From: Luteibacter pinisoli
GTDB lineage: Bacteria; Pseudomonadota; Gammaproteobacteria; Xanthomonadales; Rhodanobacteraceae
Reading direction: 5' to 3'
NCBI RefSeq assembly: GCF_006385595.1
Contig: NZ_CP041046.1
Coordinates: 2,046,001-2,110,000 of the forward strand
DNA length: 64,000 nt
The translations under genes and the position numbers were made by a program. The notes under the pieces are model-generated. The model saw only the letters and a program-made list of their open reading frames with translations, was not told where the DNA came from and did not search any database. Position 1 is the stretch's first letter. Each line of letters starts with the position of its first letter. This document shows positions 17,325-24,991 of this stretch, one piece after another.

Positions 17325-17981
17325 ATGCGCCAGTACCCAGTCGTCCTTTCCGCGCTGCTCGTGTTTTCGTCATCACCGCTGTTTGCGCAGCAACAGCCGG
17401 CGCACAGCGGGTTCCTTGAGTCGTACCCGGCCATGCAGCCTGACACGAAGCGGCCCGGTGCCTTCATCTACGTGGCCCCGGGTGCCACGCTGAAGGGCTA
17501 CCACAAGGTGGCGCTGGCGCCGATCCTGGTCTGGTACGCGAAGGACTCCCCGTACCAGGGCATCAACCCCGAGGACCTGGCGGGCGTGACGAAGAACTTC
17601 CGCGCGGCCCTGGTGAAGAACCTGGAACCGAAGTACCCGGTGGTGGATGCGACCGGACCGGACGTGCTCCAGCTGCGTATCGCGATTACCCAGGTGTACG
17701 CGGAGAAGAAGAAGCGCGGCATCCTCGGTTACACGCCGGTTGGCTTCGTGGTCGGCGCGGCGAAGGACATGGCCACGGCCGGCCCCAACGTCAACCTCAA
17801 TTCGGCGACGATCGAAGCGGAACTGCTGGACCCGTCCGGCAAGCAGATCGCCGTCTCCATGGATCCGCTGGTGATCGACGCCGACAAGCGCGAGAAGCTG
17901 ACGTTCGCGCAGATCGCCGACATCCTCGATGCGGCCGGCAAGCGCATCCGCGCGCGGATGGATGCCGACAATCCGCCGTGA
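17325..17981 (+). CDS. Exported DUF3313-like protein
   Basis: 218 residues with a Sec signal peptide (cleavage near SSPLFAQQ, residue 21-23). The mature part starts HSGFLESYPAMQPD and has FIYVAPGATLKGYHKVALAPI, the pattern of DUF3313, a periplasmic family whose members are often lipoproteins. No lipobox cysteine is present here, so this one should be soluble or otherwise attached. Residues about 140-165 (VGFVVGAAKDMATAGPN) form a glycine-rich segment. AAGGAG precedes the ATG. Function unknown. Confidence 0.7.
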   Translation: MRQYPVVLSALLVFSSSPLFAQQQPAHSGFLESYPAMQPDTKRPGAFIYVAPGATLKGYHKVALAPILVWYAKDSPYQGINPEDLAGVTKNFRAALVKNLEPKYPVVDATGPDVLQLRIAITQVYAEKKKRGILGYTPVGFVVGAAKDMATAGPNVNLNSATIEAELLDPSGKQIAVSMDPLVIDADKREKLTFAQIADILDAAGKRIRARMDADNPP

Positions 17982-18065
17982 GGCCACGGCCCCGATCGCC
18001 GAAAGTGTGACGTGCCTTACGGTTCCGGGCGCCCGCCGCGCCCAGGCCGTTCCACGCGCAAGAAC

Positions 18066-18085
18066 TGTCATAACCCGTCGTGACA
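18066..18085. promoter_or_regulatory. TGTCA-N10-TGACA inverted repeat upstream of phospholipase C
   Basis: Perfect 5-base arms, 40 bases before the phospholipase C start. The left half reads CTGTCATAACC, like one half of a PhoB box; the right half does not match a second PhoB repeat. It may be an operator of another kind. Confidence 0.3.
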
Positions 18086-18125
18086 ATCGTCCGCGCAGGG
18101 GATAACGACAGCGCGTGGGGCACAC

Positions 18126-20237
18126 ATGACCTCCCAGGATCGGCGGCACTTCCTTAAGCTTTCCATGGGCGCCGCAGGAGCGGCCTTTACGGCAACCGTC
18201 TTGCCGCCTTCCATCCAGAAGGCGCTCGCCGTGCCCGCCGCCCGGCGGACGGGGACGCTCAAGGACATCGAGCACGTGGTGATCCTGATGCAGGAGAACC
18301 GCTCATTCGACCATTATTTTGGCAGCCTGCGCGGTGTGCGCGGGTTCGGCGATCCGCGCGCGCTACAGCTCGCCACCGGCAAGTCCGTATGGCACCAGCC
18401 GGTGACCGCGGGTAGCGATGACTACGTGCTGCCGTTCCGTCCGCAGGCCGACAACCTCGGCCTGCAGTTCCTCGAAGACCTGCCGCATGGCTGGAACGAC
18501 ACCCAGGCGGCTTTCAACGCGGGCAAATACGACCAGTGGGTGCCGTCGAAGGGCACGACCACGATGGCTTACCTGACCCGGCAGGACATCCCGTTCCATT
18601 ACGCGCTGGCCGATGCATTCACCGTCTGCGATGCATACCACTGCTCCATCCTCTCCTCGACGGATCCGAACCGCTATTACATGTGGACCGGCTACGTGGG
18701 TAACGACGGGCAGGGCGGTGGCCCCGTGCTGTCGAATGCCGAAGAGGGCTACGGCTGGACGACGTACCCGGAGCGCCTAGAAGCGGCCGGCGTGTCGTGG
18801 AAGATCTACCAGGATATGGGGCAGGGGCTGGACGCCGCCGGTGGTTGGGGTTGGACGCCCAATCCATACATCGGCAACTACGGCGACAATTCGCTGCTGT
18901 ACTTCAACCAGTACCGCAATGCGCAGCCGGGATCCCCGCTTTACGACAAGGCACGCACGGGCACCAACACGCTCAACGGCCAGTCGCTGTTTGAGATCCT
19001 GCAAGCCGACGTCGCCGCGGATCGTCTTCCGAAGGTGTCGTGGATCGCCGCACCGGAAGCCTATACCGAACACCCGAGCTGGCCGGCGAACTACGGCGCC
19101 TGGTACGTGGACCGCGTGCTCGATGCGCTCACCTCGAACCCCGAGGTGTGGAGCAAGACGGCGCTGTTCATCACCTACGACGAAAACGACGGCTTCTTCG
19201 ATCACATGCTGCCGGCCTATCCGCCTGCCTCGCGTGATCGTGGCCTCTCCACCGTCAGCACCGACGGCGAGATCTATCCCGGCGGTAATGGCTTCAACGC
19301 CGGTGTGTATGGGCTCGGCGTGCGCGTGCCCATGCTGGTGGTGTCGCCGTGGAGCAAGGGCGGCTGGGTCTGCTCCGAAACGTACGACCACACCTCGATC
19401 ATCCGCTTCCTCGAGCAGCGCTTTGGCGTCGCCGAACCGAATATCTCCGCATGGCGCCGCGCTATCTGCGGCGACCTGACCCGCGCGTTCGACTTCGACG
19501 GCCACGATGGCCGCGTGCCGTCGCTGCCGCCGACCGCCGCGTACGAGCCGGACCGCGGCGATCACGCGGACCTGCATCCCACGCCGCCGGGCGTGCAGCA
19601 GCTGCCCGTGCAGGAGCGTGGCCAGCGCCCGGCACGCGCACTGCCGTATGCGCTGGAAGTCACCGGCAGCGTCGACCGCGCGCATGGCCGCTACGTGCTC
19701 GCCTTCGCCAATACGGGCAAGGCCGGCGCGTGCTTCCACGTGTCCTCGTCGCTGCGCGGCGACGGCCCGTGGACGTATACGGTGGAAGCGGGCAAGTCGC
19801 TGTCCGACTACTGGACGAGCAGCAACAGCGGTGATGCCTACGACCTCAGCGTCAGCGGCCCCAATGGCTTCCTCCGCCAGTTCAGCGGCAAGCAGCCGGA
19901 TGCGGCCGCCGATCGCCGCCGGCTCGCCCTCCCCGAAGTGACGCTGACCGAGGGCCGTCGCCCCGGTGAGCTGCGGCTGGTGGTCAGCAACGACGGCGGC
20001 CGCCCCTGCGCGATCACCGTGGAAGCCAACGACTACCTGCATGAGCCGCCGCGGCGCTTCTGGCTGCAGGCGGGTGAACGCATCGAGAGCCATTGGGATA
20101 TCGGCGGTTGCGACCACTGGTACGACCTGACCGCGACGTGCGACACCGATGAACTGTTCCTCCGTCGCTTTGCGGGACACCGTGAAACCGGCCGCGCATC
20201 GGTCTCTGATCCCGCCCTCGGCGGTGGGCATTCCTAA
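18126..20237 (+). CDS. Tat-exported phosphocholine-specific phospholipase C
   Basis: 703 residues. It begins with a twin-arginine signal (DRRHFLKLSMGAAG, residues 5-18). The phosphoesterase domain (about 45-470) opens with HVVILMQENRSFDHYFG, the conserved metal/active-site motif of non-haemolytic phospholipase C and acid phosphatase AcpA, and contains FITYDENDGFFDHM and TYDHTSIIRFLEQRFGV. Two C-terminal beta-sandwich repeats follow (about 505-600 and 610-695), matching the paired C-terminal domains of this family. It hydrolyses phosphatidylcholine or sphingomyelin head groups in the periplasm or outside the cell. An inverted repeat with a PhoB-like half-site lies upstream; a UUCG hairpin lies downstream. 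PlcN/PlcH-like; the exact subtype is uncertain. Confidence 0.9.
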   Translation: MTSQDRRHFLKLSMGAAGAAFTATVLPPSIQKALAVPAARRTGTLKDIEHVVILMQENRSFDHYFGSLRGVRGFGDPRALQLATGKSVWHQPVTAGSDDYVLPFRPQADNLGLQFLEDLPHGWNDTQAAFNAGKYDQWVPSKGTTTMAYLTRQDIPFHYALADAFTVCDAYHCSILSSTDPNRYYMWTGYVGNDGQGGGPVLSNAEEGYGWTTYPERLEAAGVSWKIYQDMGQGLDAAGGWGWTPNPYIGNYGDNSLLYFNQYRNAQPGSPLYDKARTGTNTLNGQSLFEILQADVAADRLPKVSWIAAPEAYTEHPSWPANYGAWYVDRVLDALTSNPEVWSKTALFITYDENDGFFDHMLPAYPPASRDRGLSTVSTDGEIYPGGNGFNAGVYGLGVRVPMLVVSPWSKGGWVCSETYDHTSIIRFLEQRFGVAEPNISAWRRAICGDLTRAFDFDGHDGRVPSLPPTAAYEPDRGDHADLHPTPPGVQQLPVQERGQRPARALPYALEVTGSVDRAHGRYVLAFANTGKAGACFHVSSSLRGDGPWTYTVEAGKSLSDYWTSSNSGDAYDLSVSGPNGFLRQFSGKQPDAAADRRRLALPEVTLTEGRRPGELRLVVSNDGGRPCAITVEANDYLHEPPRRFWLQAGERIESHWDIGGCDHWYDLTATCDTDELFLRRFAGHRETGRASVSDPALGGGHS

Positions 20238-20266
20238 GAAAATCTTATCGGCCGTTTAGGGGATAG

Positions 20267-20286
20267 GCGGGCCGTTCGCGGCCCGC
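20267..20286 (+). terminator. UUCG-capped hairpin after phospholipase C
   Basis: GCGGGCCG-TTCG-CGGCCCGC: perfect 8-base stem with the extra-stable UUCG tetraloop, 30 bases after the stop. No U-tract follows, so it may terminate poorly but should block 3'-exonucleases. A small repeat TAAGA-AAA-TCTTA overlaps the stop codon (20235-20247). Confidence 0.5.
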
Positions 20287-20324
20287 TAGCCTCGTTGAAG
20301 GGGAGCCATCAACGAGGGCAGCGC

Positions 20325-21050
20325 ATGAGTAGCGTTAGCGTGGGCCGTGCATCGGCCAGGGTCGTGCGGCCGCCGTTTTACCTGTTCATGTCGCTGGCCA
20401 TGGCCGCGGTGATCATCGCCGGGTTCTCGCAGACGGTGCCGGACGATCTGCGGATGAAGCCTGGCCTGCCGCTGCTCATGCAGATCCACGGCCTGGTGTT
20501 CACGCTGTGGATCGTCCTCTTCGTAGCCCAACCGGCCATCGTGTTTCGCGGCTCGCTGAAAATGCATCGGCGGGTCGGCTGGGTCGGCGCGGTGCTTGCC
20601 TGTGCCATGTTCGTCATGGGCCTGGCGGCCACGTACTTCGCCATCCACTACCGCGTCGTGCCGTCGTTCTTCCCGCCGACGATCTTCCTGGTCATGAATG
20701 TCATCGGCATCCTGGTGTTCGCCGGGCTGGTGATCGCGGGCGTGAGCCTGCGCAGGAAGGCCGAGTGGCACAAACGGCTGATGATCTGCGCCACGGTATC
20801 GATCATGGGGCCGGGCCTCGGGCGGCTGTTGCCGATGGAATCGTTTGGCCGTGCCGCGCCGCTAGCACTGTTCGCGGCGGTGATGGTGTTCGCGCTGGCG
20901 GGGCCGGTGTACGACCTGTTGATTCGCCGCCGCGTGCATCCTGCCTATCTGTGGGGTGTGTCCGCTATCCTGATCAGCATGCTGATCACGGGGCCGATCG
21001 CATTCACGCCAGTGGCACGGGCCATGGTGGAGCTCGTCAGCCCCGCATAG
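20325..21050 (+). CDS. Multi-pass membrane protein of unknown function
   Basis: 241 residues with about seven hydrophobic segments: 22-42, 56-78, 88-112, 121-145, 155-170, 175-200 and 207-230. Conserved-looking histidines sit at MQIHGLVFTLWIVLFV and KMHRRVGWVGA, spaced as in haem-binding or DUF2306-like four-helix membrane proteins, but this is a weak resemblance. The ATG at 20325 follows GAGGG; the ATG at 20295 is out-competed. The sugar dehydrogenase-cytochrome gene begins 10 bases downstream, so an electron-transfer role is possible. Confidence 0.65.
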   Translation: MSSVSVGRASARVVRPPFYLFMSLAMAAVIIAGFSQTVPDDLRMKPGLPLLMQIHGLVFTLWIVLFVAQPAIVFRGSLKMHRRVGWVGAVLACAMFVMGLAATYFAIHYRVVPSFFPPTIFLVMNVIGILVFAGLVIAGVSLRRKAEWHKRLMICATVSIMGPGLGRLLPMESFGRAAPLALFAAVMVFALAGPVYDLLIRRRVHPAYLWGVSAILISMLITGPIAFTPVARAMVELVSPA

Positions 21051-21059
21051 GAGGGGCAT

Positions 21060-22508
21060 ATGAGGCTTTGGATGGGGCGTGCGGCCGTGCTGGCCCTGGG
21101 TGCGGCGCTGCCGCTGGTGTCGGCGGCGCAGACGCAGTCCGTCGCGGCGTTGCCGGACATGACGCTGGCCACGCCGCATCGCTTCGAGCGCGTGGCGTAT
21201 GACCTTCGCGTGCCCTGGGAACTCGCCTTCCTTCCTGACGGGACGCTTATCTTCACCGAGCGTGACGGGCATGTGCGGCTGCTCGGTCCGGGCCATGACG
21301 CCACCCCGGCGCTGCGCACCGCCGTGGCCCTGGGCAACAAGATGGGCATGCTCGGGCTGGCCCTCGACCCGGACTTCGCCAGCAACCATTACGTTTACGT
21401 CGCCTACGACCACGTCGCCGGCGACAACCCATCCAACGAAGGCGAGCGCCGGTTTCAGTTGCGCGTCGCCCGTTATACGCTCGAAGGCAACCAGCTGGTC
21501 CAGCCAAAGACGCTGATCGACGGCATCCCGGCCGCGACCAACCACACCGGTTGCCGGCTGGTGTTCGGGCCCGATGGCAAGCTCTACATCACCACCGGCG
21601 ATGCGGACGAGCCGCCGAAGAGCCAGCAGCTCGACCAGCTCAACGGCAAGATCCTCCGGCTGGAACGCGACGGGTCGATCCCGGCGGATAACCCCTTCGT
21701 GCACACGCCCGGCGCTCGCGGGGAGATCTGGAGCTACGGCCACCGCAACCCCCAGGGCCTCGCATTCGACGCGCGCACGGGCACGCTCTTCGAGAGCGAA
21801 CACGGCCCCAATGGCGGTGACGAGATCAACATCGTCGAGCGCGGCGCGAACTACGGCTGGCCGGTGATCGACCATGCCGCTGCGCATGACGGCATGCGCT
21901 CACCGTTGCTGGAATTCTCGCCCTCCATCGCACCGGGCAAGGCGATCCTCTATGACGGCAAGGCATTTCCGGAACTGCGCGGCAAGGTCATCGTGGCGTT
22001 GTTGCGTGGCGAGGGCCTACTCGTGCTCGACCGTGACGGCAACCGGCTGTCCCATCCGCGCCGCCTGTTCTTCCAGGGCTTCGGCCGTATTCGCGCGGTG
22101 ACCCAGAGCCCCGAGGGCTACCTGTACTTCAGCACCTCGCAGTACGACCCGGCCGAGGGCCAGCCGCGCCAGGATGACGACCTGATCGTCCGCGTCGTGC
22201 CATCGGCCGCGCCGACGGTGTATCCCGGGATCACGCCGCGCTCCCCCACCGCGAAAGCAGCGCCGCTGTCGCCGACCCAGCACGCCATCGCCACGCACTG
22301 TGCCGCGTGCCATGGGCCCGACCTGCGTGGCGGCTCGGCGCCCGACCTGGTGACGCGCCACTTCCAGTTTGTGACAGACCCCGAGTCGCTCAAGGCATTG
22401 ATGGTGCATGGCCTGCCGGACCGCGGCATGCCGCCCAACCCGGCCATCACCGCCGACGAGCAGGCCCTCATCGCCGTCTACCTGGCCGGGGTACGTGCGC
22501 AGCACTGA
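21060..22508 (+). CDS. Periplasmic PQQ-dependent sugar dehydrogenase fused to cytochrome c
   Basis: 482 residues with a Sec signal (cleavage near VSAAQTQ, residue 23). Residues about 30-385 form the six-bladed propeller of soluble glucose/aldose dehydrogenases: VPWELAFLPDGTLIFTERDG at the start, then NHTGCRLVFGPDGKLYITTG, YGHRNPQGLAFD and HGPNGGDEINIVERGANYGW, which carry the PQQ, calcium and catalytic residues. Residues about 400-480 are a class I cytochrome c: CAACH (Cys414, Cys417, His418) and the axial-ligand loop RGMPPNP with Met457. Electrons from sugar oxidation would pass to the fused haem and then to the respiratory chain. AGGAGG precedes the ATG. It follows the membrane protein gene by 10 bases, probably one operon. 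Confidence 0.88.
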   Translation: MRLWMGRAAVLALGAALPLVSAAQTQSVAALPDMTLATPHRFERVAYDLRVPWELAFLPDGTLIFTERDGHVRLLGPGHDATPALRTAVALGNKMGMLGLALDPDFASNHYVYVAYDHVAGDNPSNEGERRFQLRVARYTLEGNQLVQPKTLIDGIPAATNHTGCRLVFGPDGKLYITTGDADEPPKSQQLDQLNGKILRLERDGSIPADNPFVHTPGARGEIWSYGHRNPQGLAFDARTGTLFESEHGPNGGDEINIVERGANYGWPVIDHAAAHDGMRSPLLEFSPSIAPGKAILYDGKAFPELRGKVIVALLRGEGLLVLDRDGNRLSHPRRLFFQGFGRIRAVTQSPEGYLYFSTSQYDPAEGQPRQDDDLIVRVVPSAAPTVYPGITPRSPTAKAAPLSPTQHAIATHCAACHGPDLRGGSAPDLVTRHFQFVTDPESLKALMVHGLPDRGMPPNPAITADEQALIAVYLAGVRAQH

Positions 22509-22643
22509 CAGCCATACCTTCGTCTGTATCAAAATGACATGGTGATGACTACAATGTTCGTTGCGCTCGAGCGCAGGATGCGCCAGACACGGCTCCGTGT
22601 TTCCTGGCGCGGACTCTGTGGTTTGCTTATCGGAGGTCCCACT

Positions 22644-23786
22644 TTGAGCACGTCTGCCCCGCTGCGTGTCGTCCCGGTTGCCAGCAAGGCAGATCTTGGT
22701 CAATTCATCCGGATCCCGAGCGCCCTGCTGGGTGATGATCCCGCCTGGATCTCGCCGCTACTTCTTGAACGCACTTTGCATCTCGGTGCAAAAACCAATC
22801 CCTGGTTTGAGCACGCGCACCAGCAAGGCTGGATCGCCTATCGCGGGGATAAGCCTGTCGGCCGCATCAGCGCCCAGGTGGATGACCTTTACCTCGAGCG
22901 CTACGGCGACGCCACCGGCTTCTTCGGCATGCTCGACGCCGAAGACAACGCCGAAACCTTCGCCACCCTGATCAGCACGGCCGAGCAGTGGCTGCGCGAG
23001 AGGGGCATCAAGCGCGTGCGCGGCCCGCTCAGCCTGTCGATCAACGACGAAGTCGGCCTGCTGGTCGACGGCTTCGATACGCCGCCCGTGTTCATGATGG
23101 GCCACGCCAAGCCGTATTACGGCGCACGTATTGAACAGGCCGGTTACACCAAGGCCAAGGACATGCTGGCGTACATGATCGCGCCGGATTTCCCGGTGCC
23201 GAAGGTGATGAACCGCCTGCTGGCCAAGTTCATGCCGCGCATCAAGGTGCGCCCGCTCGATACCAAGCGCTACACCGAAGAGCTCGCCGTGCTGCGCGAT
23301 ATCTTCAACGACGCCTGGTCGGATAACTGGGGCTTCGTCCCGTTCACCGAGGCCGAGTTCAAGGACTTGGGCACCAGCCTGAAGCTGCTCGTGGCGTCCG
23401 ACCTCATCCAGATCGCCGAAGTCGACGGCGTGCCGGCGGCGTTCATCGTCGCGCTGCCGAACGTCAACGAAGTGATCAAGGGCTTCAACGGCAAGCTGGC
23501 CCCGTTCAACTGGGTGAAGCTGCTGTGGGGCCTGAAGAAGCGCTTCCCGAAGTCGTCGCGCGTACCGCTCATGGGCGTACGGCGCAGCTTCCACAACACG
23601 CCGCTGGGCCCGGGCCTGGCCTTCCTGGTGATCGATGCCGTGCGCCACCACCTCGTCGCGCGCGGCGTGAAGCAGGTGGAACTGTCGTGGATCCTTGAGG
23701 ACAACGACGGCATGCGCAACATCATCGAGCAGATCGGCGGCCACGATTACAAGCGTTACCGCGTGTACGAGAGGACCATCGCATGA
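22644..23786 (+). CDS. Large GNAT-type N-acyltransferase; candidate bacterial ceramide synthase
   Basis: 380 residues from a TTG start 8 bases after a perfect GGAGG; the ATG at 22539 lacks such a site. The protein has two GNAT-like halves: RVVPVASKADLGQFIRIP, DDPAWISPLLLERTLHL and FEHAHQQGWIAYRGDKPVGRIS near the N-terminus, then RGPLSLSINDEVGLLVDGFD and a C-terminal VELSWILEDNDGMRNIIEQIGG acetyltransferase signature. This is the YghO-like/'N-acyltransferase superfamily' type. The Caulobacter ceramide synthase is reported to be a GNAT-like protein; the match is from memory of family features, not a search. Its stop overlaps the mdtA start (ATGA), so it leads the mdtABC operon. The serine-palmitoyltransferase operon lies 12 kb away. 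Confidence 0.6.
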   Translation: MSTSAPLRVVPVASKADLGQFIRIPSALLGDDPAWISPLLLERTLHLGAKTNPWFEHAHQQGWIAYRGDKPVGRISAQVDDLYLERYGDATGFFGMLDAEDNAETFATLISTAEQWLRERGIKRVRGPLSLSINDEVGLLVDGFDTPPVFMMGHAKPYYGARIEQAGYTKAKDMLAYMIAPDFPVPKVMNRLLAKFMPRIKVRPLDTKRYTEELAVLRDIFNDAWSDNWGFVPFTEAEFKDLGTSLKLLVASDLIQIAEVDGVPAAFIVALPNVNEVIKGFNGKLAPFNWVKLLWGLKKRFPKSSRVPLMGVRRSFHNTPLGPGLAFLVIDAVRHHLVARGVKQVELSWILEDNDGMRNIIEQIGGHDYKRYRVYERTIA

Positions 23787-24991
23787 GTCGGCAAGCATCG
23801 CGTACCTGGGTGGCGGTGCTTGCAGGCATCGTTGTGATCGGTGGCATCTGGTGGGTGGCCAAAGGCCCCGGCGGCGGCAAGTCGCAGGCGGACCAGACGG
23901 TGCCGGTCGTGGCCGCCACCGTACGCCAGGGTGGCTTCGTGGTGTACCGCTCGCAGCCGGGCACGGTCACGCCCTCCAATAGCGTGCTCGTGCGCAGCCA
24001 GGTCGATGGCGTGCTCAAGCGCGTGGACTTCACCGGCGGCCAGCTGGTGAAGCAGGGCGACCTGCTGGCGGAAGTGGATCCGCGCCCGTTGCAGGCCCAG
24101 GCCCAGCAGGCCGGCGGCGACCTGGCCCGCAGCCAGGCCCAGCTGGCCAACGCGCAGGAAGTGCTGAAGCACTACAACGCGCTGCTCGCCCAGGATTCGA
24201 TCTCGCGCCAGCGCGTGGCTGACCAGGAAGCACTGGTGCGCCAGTACCAGGCCGAAGTGAAGGCCGGGCAGGGCCGTGCCGATACCGCCCAGCTGCAGCT
24301 TTCCAGCGGTCGCATCACCTCGCCCATTGCGGGCATGGTGAGCCTGCGCCGCGTGGATCCGGGCAACCTGGTGGGCCCGGGCGATGCCCGCGGTATCGCC
24401 GTGGTGACCCAGTCGCAGCCGAGCAAGGTGGTGTTCTCCGTGCCGGTGAACGTGGTGCCGAGGGTGCTCGAGCGCATGCATGCCGGTACGTGCATCCCGG
24501 TACAGGCGGTGGGCGATGGTCCGGATGACATCCTGGCGACCGGCCACCTGCTGGCAGCGAACAACCAGGTCGACCCGGCCACCGGCACGGTGAAGTTCGA
24601 AGCAGAATTCGCTAATGCCGATAACTCGTTGCTTCCCAATCAGTTTGTGACGGCGAAACTGCCGGTGCAGGTGCTCGCCCAGGCGGTGCTCGTGCCTTCT
24701 GCAGCCATCCAGCAGGGTGCGCAGGGGCCGTTCGTCTACGTGGTGAAGGACGACAAGACCGCGGCCGTGGTGCCGGTGAAGGTCGGCGCCTCCGATGCCA
24801 CGACCACGGTGGTGACCTCGGGCGTGACCCCGGGCGCCCACGTGGTGGTCGAAGGGGCGGATCGCCTGCGTTCGGGTACCGCGGTGAACGCCACGATGGC
24901 GCCGGAGCCGCCCGCCGCGGCCGTGGATTCCGCCGCATGCCGCGATGGCAATGCGGGCGCCACGCCACAGGCACCGAACGCGCGCCCGTGA
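23783..24991 (+). CDS. mdtA: RND efflux periplasmic adaptor MdtA
   Basis: 402 residues with an N-terminal membrane anchor (WVAVLAGIVVIGGIWWVA, 9-26). The membrane-fusion architecture is complete: a barrel-sandwich lipoyl half (VLVRSQVDGVLKRVDFTGGQ), an alpha-hairpin (about 100-175, Gln/Ala-rich coiled coil), the second lipoyl half (GRITSPIAGMVSLRRVDPG) and a beta-barrel (VFSVPVNVVPRVLERM ... LPNQFVTAKLPV). It bridges the RND pump and outer-membrane factor. It overlaps the upstream acyltransferase stop by 4 bases and the downstream mdtB start by 4 bases. Confidence 0.93.
   Translation: MSRQASRTWVAVLAGIVVIGGIWWVAKGPGGGKSQADQTVPVVAATVRQGGFVVYRSQPGTVTPSNSVLVRSQVDGVLKRVDFTGGQLVKQGDLLAEVDPRPLQAQAQQAGGDLARSQAQLANAQEVLKHYNALLAQDSISRQRVADQEALVRQYQAEVKAGQGRADTAQLQLSSGRITSPIAGMVSLRRVDPGNLVGPGDARGIAVVTQSQPSKVVFSVPVNVVPRVLERMHAGTCIPVQAVGDGPDDILATGHLLAANNQVDPATGTVKFEAEFANADNSLLPNQFVTAKLPVQVLAQAVLVPSAAIQQGAQGPFVYVVKDDKTAAVVPVKVGASDATTTVVTSGVTPGAHVVVEGADRLRSGTAVNATMAPEPPAAAVDSAACRDGNAGATPQAPNARP

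Noticed and set aside
18066..18090. Full PhoB box upstream of phospholipase C
   Set aside because: Only one 7-base half-site fits; the second direct repeat is absent, so only an inverted repeat is reported.
22539..22643. Upstream ATG for the GNAT-type gene
   Set aside because: The extra 35 residues are unlike the family N-terminus and no Shine-Dalgarno precedes it, whereas the TTG at 22644 follows a perfect GGAGG.
24937..24987. Upstream ATG as the mdtB start
   Set aside because: It would add residues read out of frame within mdtA; the GTG at 24988 forms the normal GTGA overlap and gives the standard RND N-terminus.
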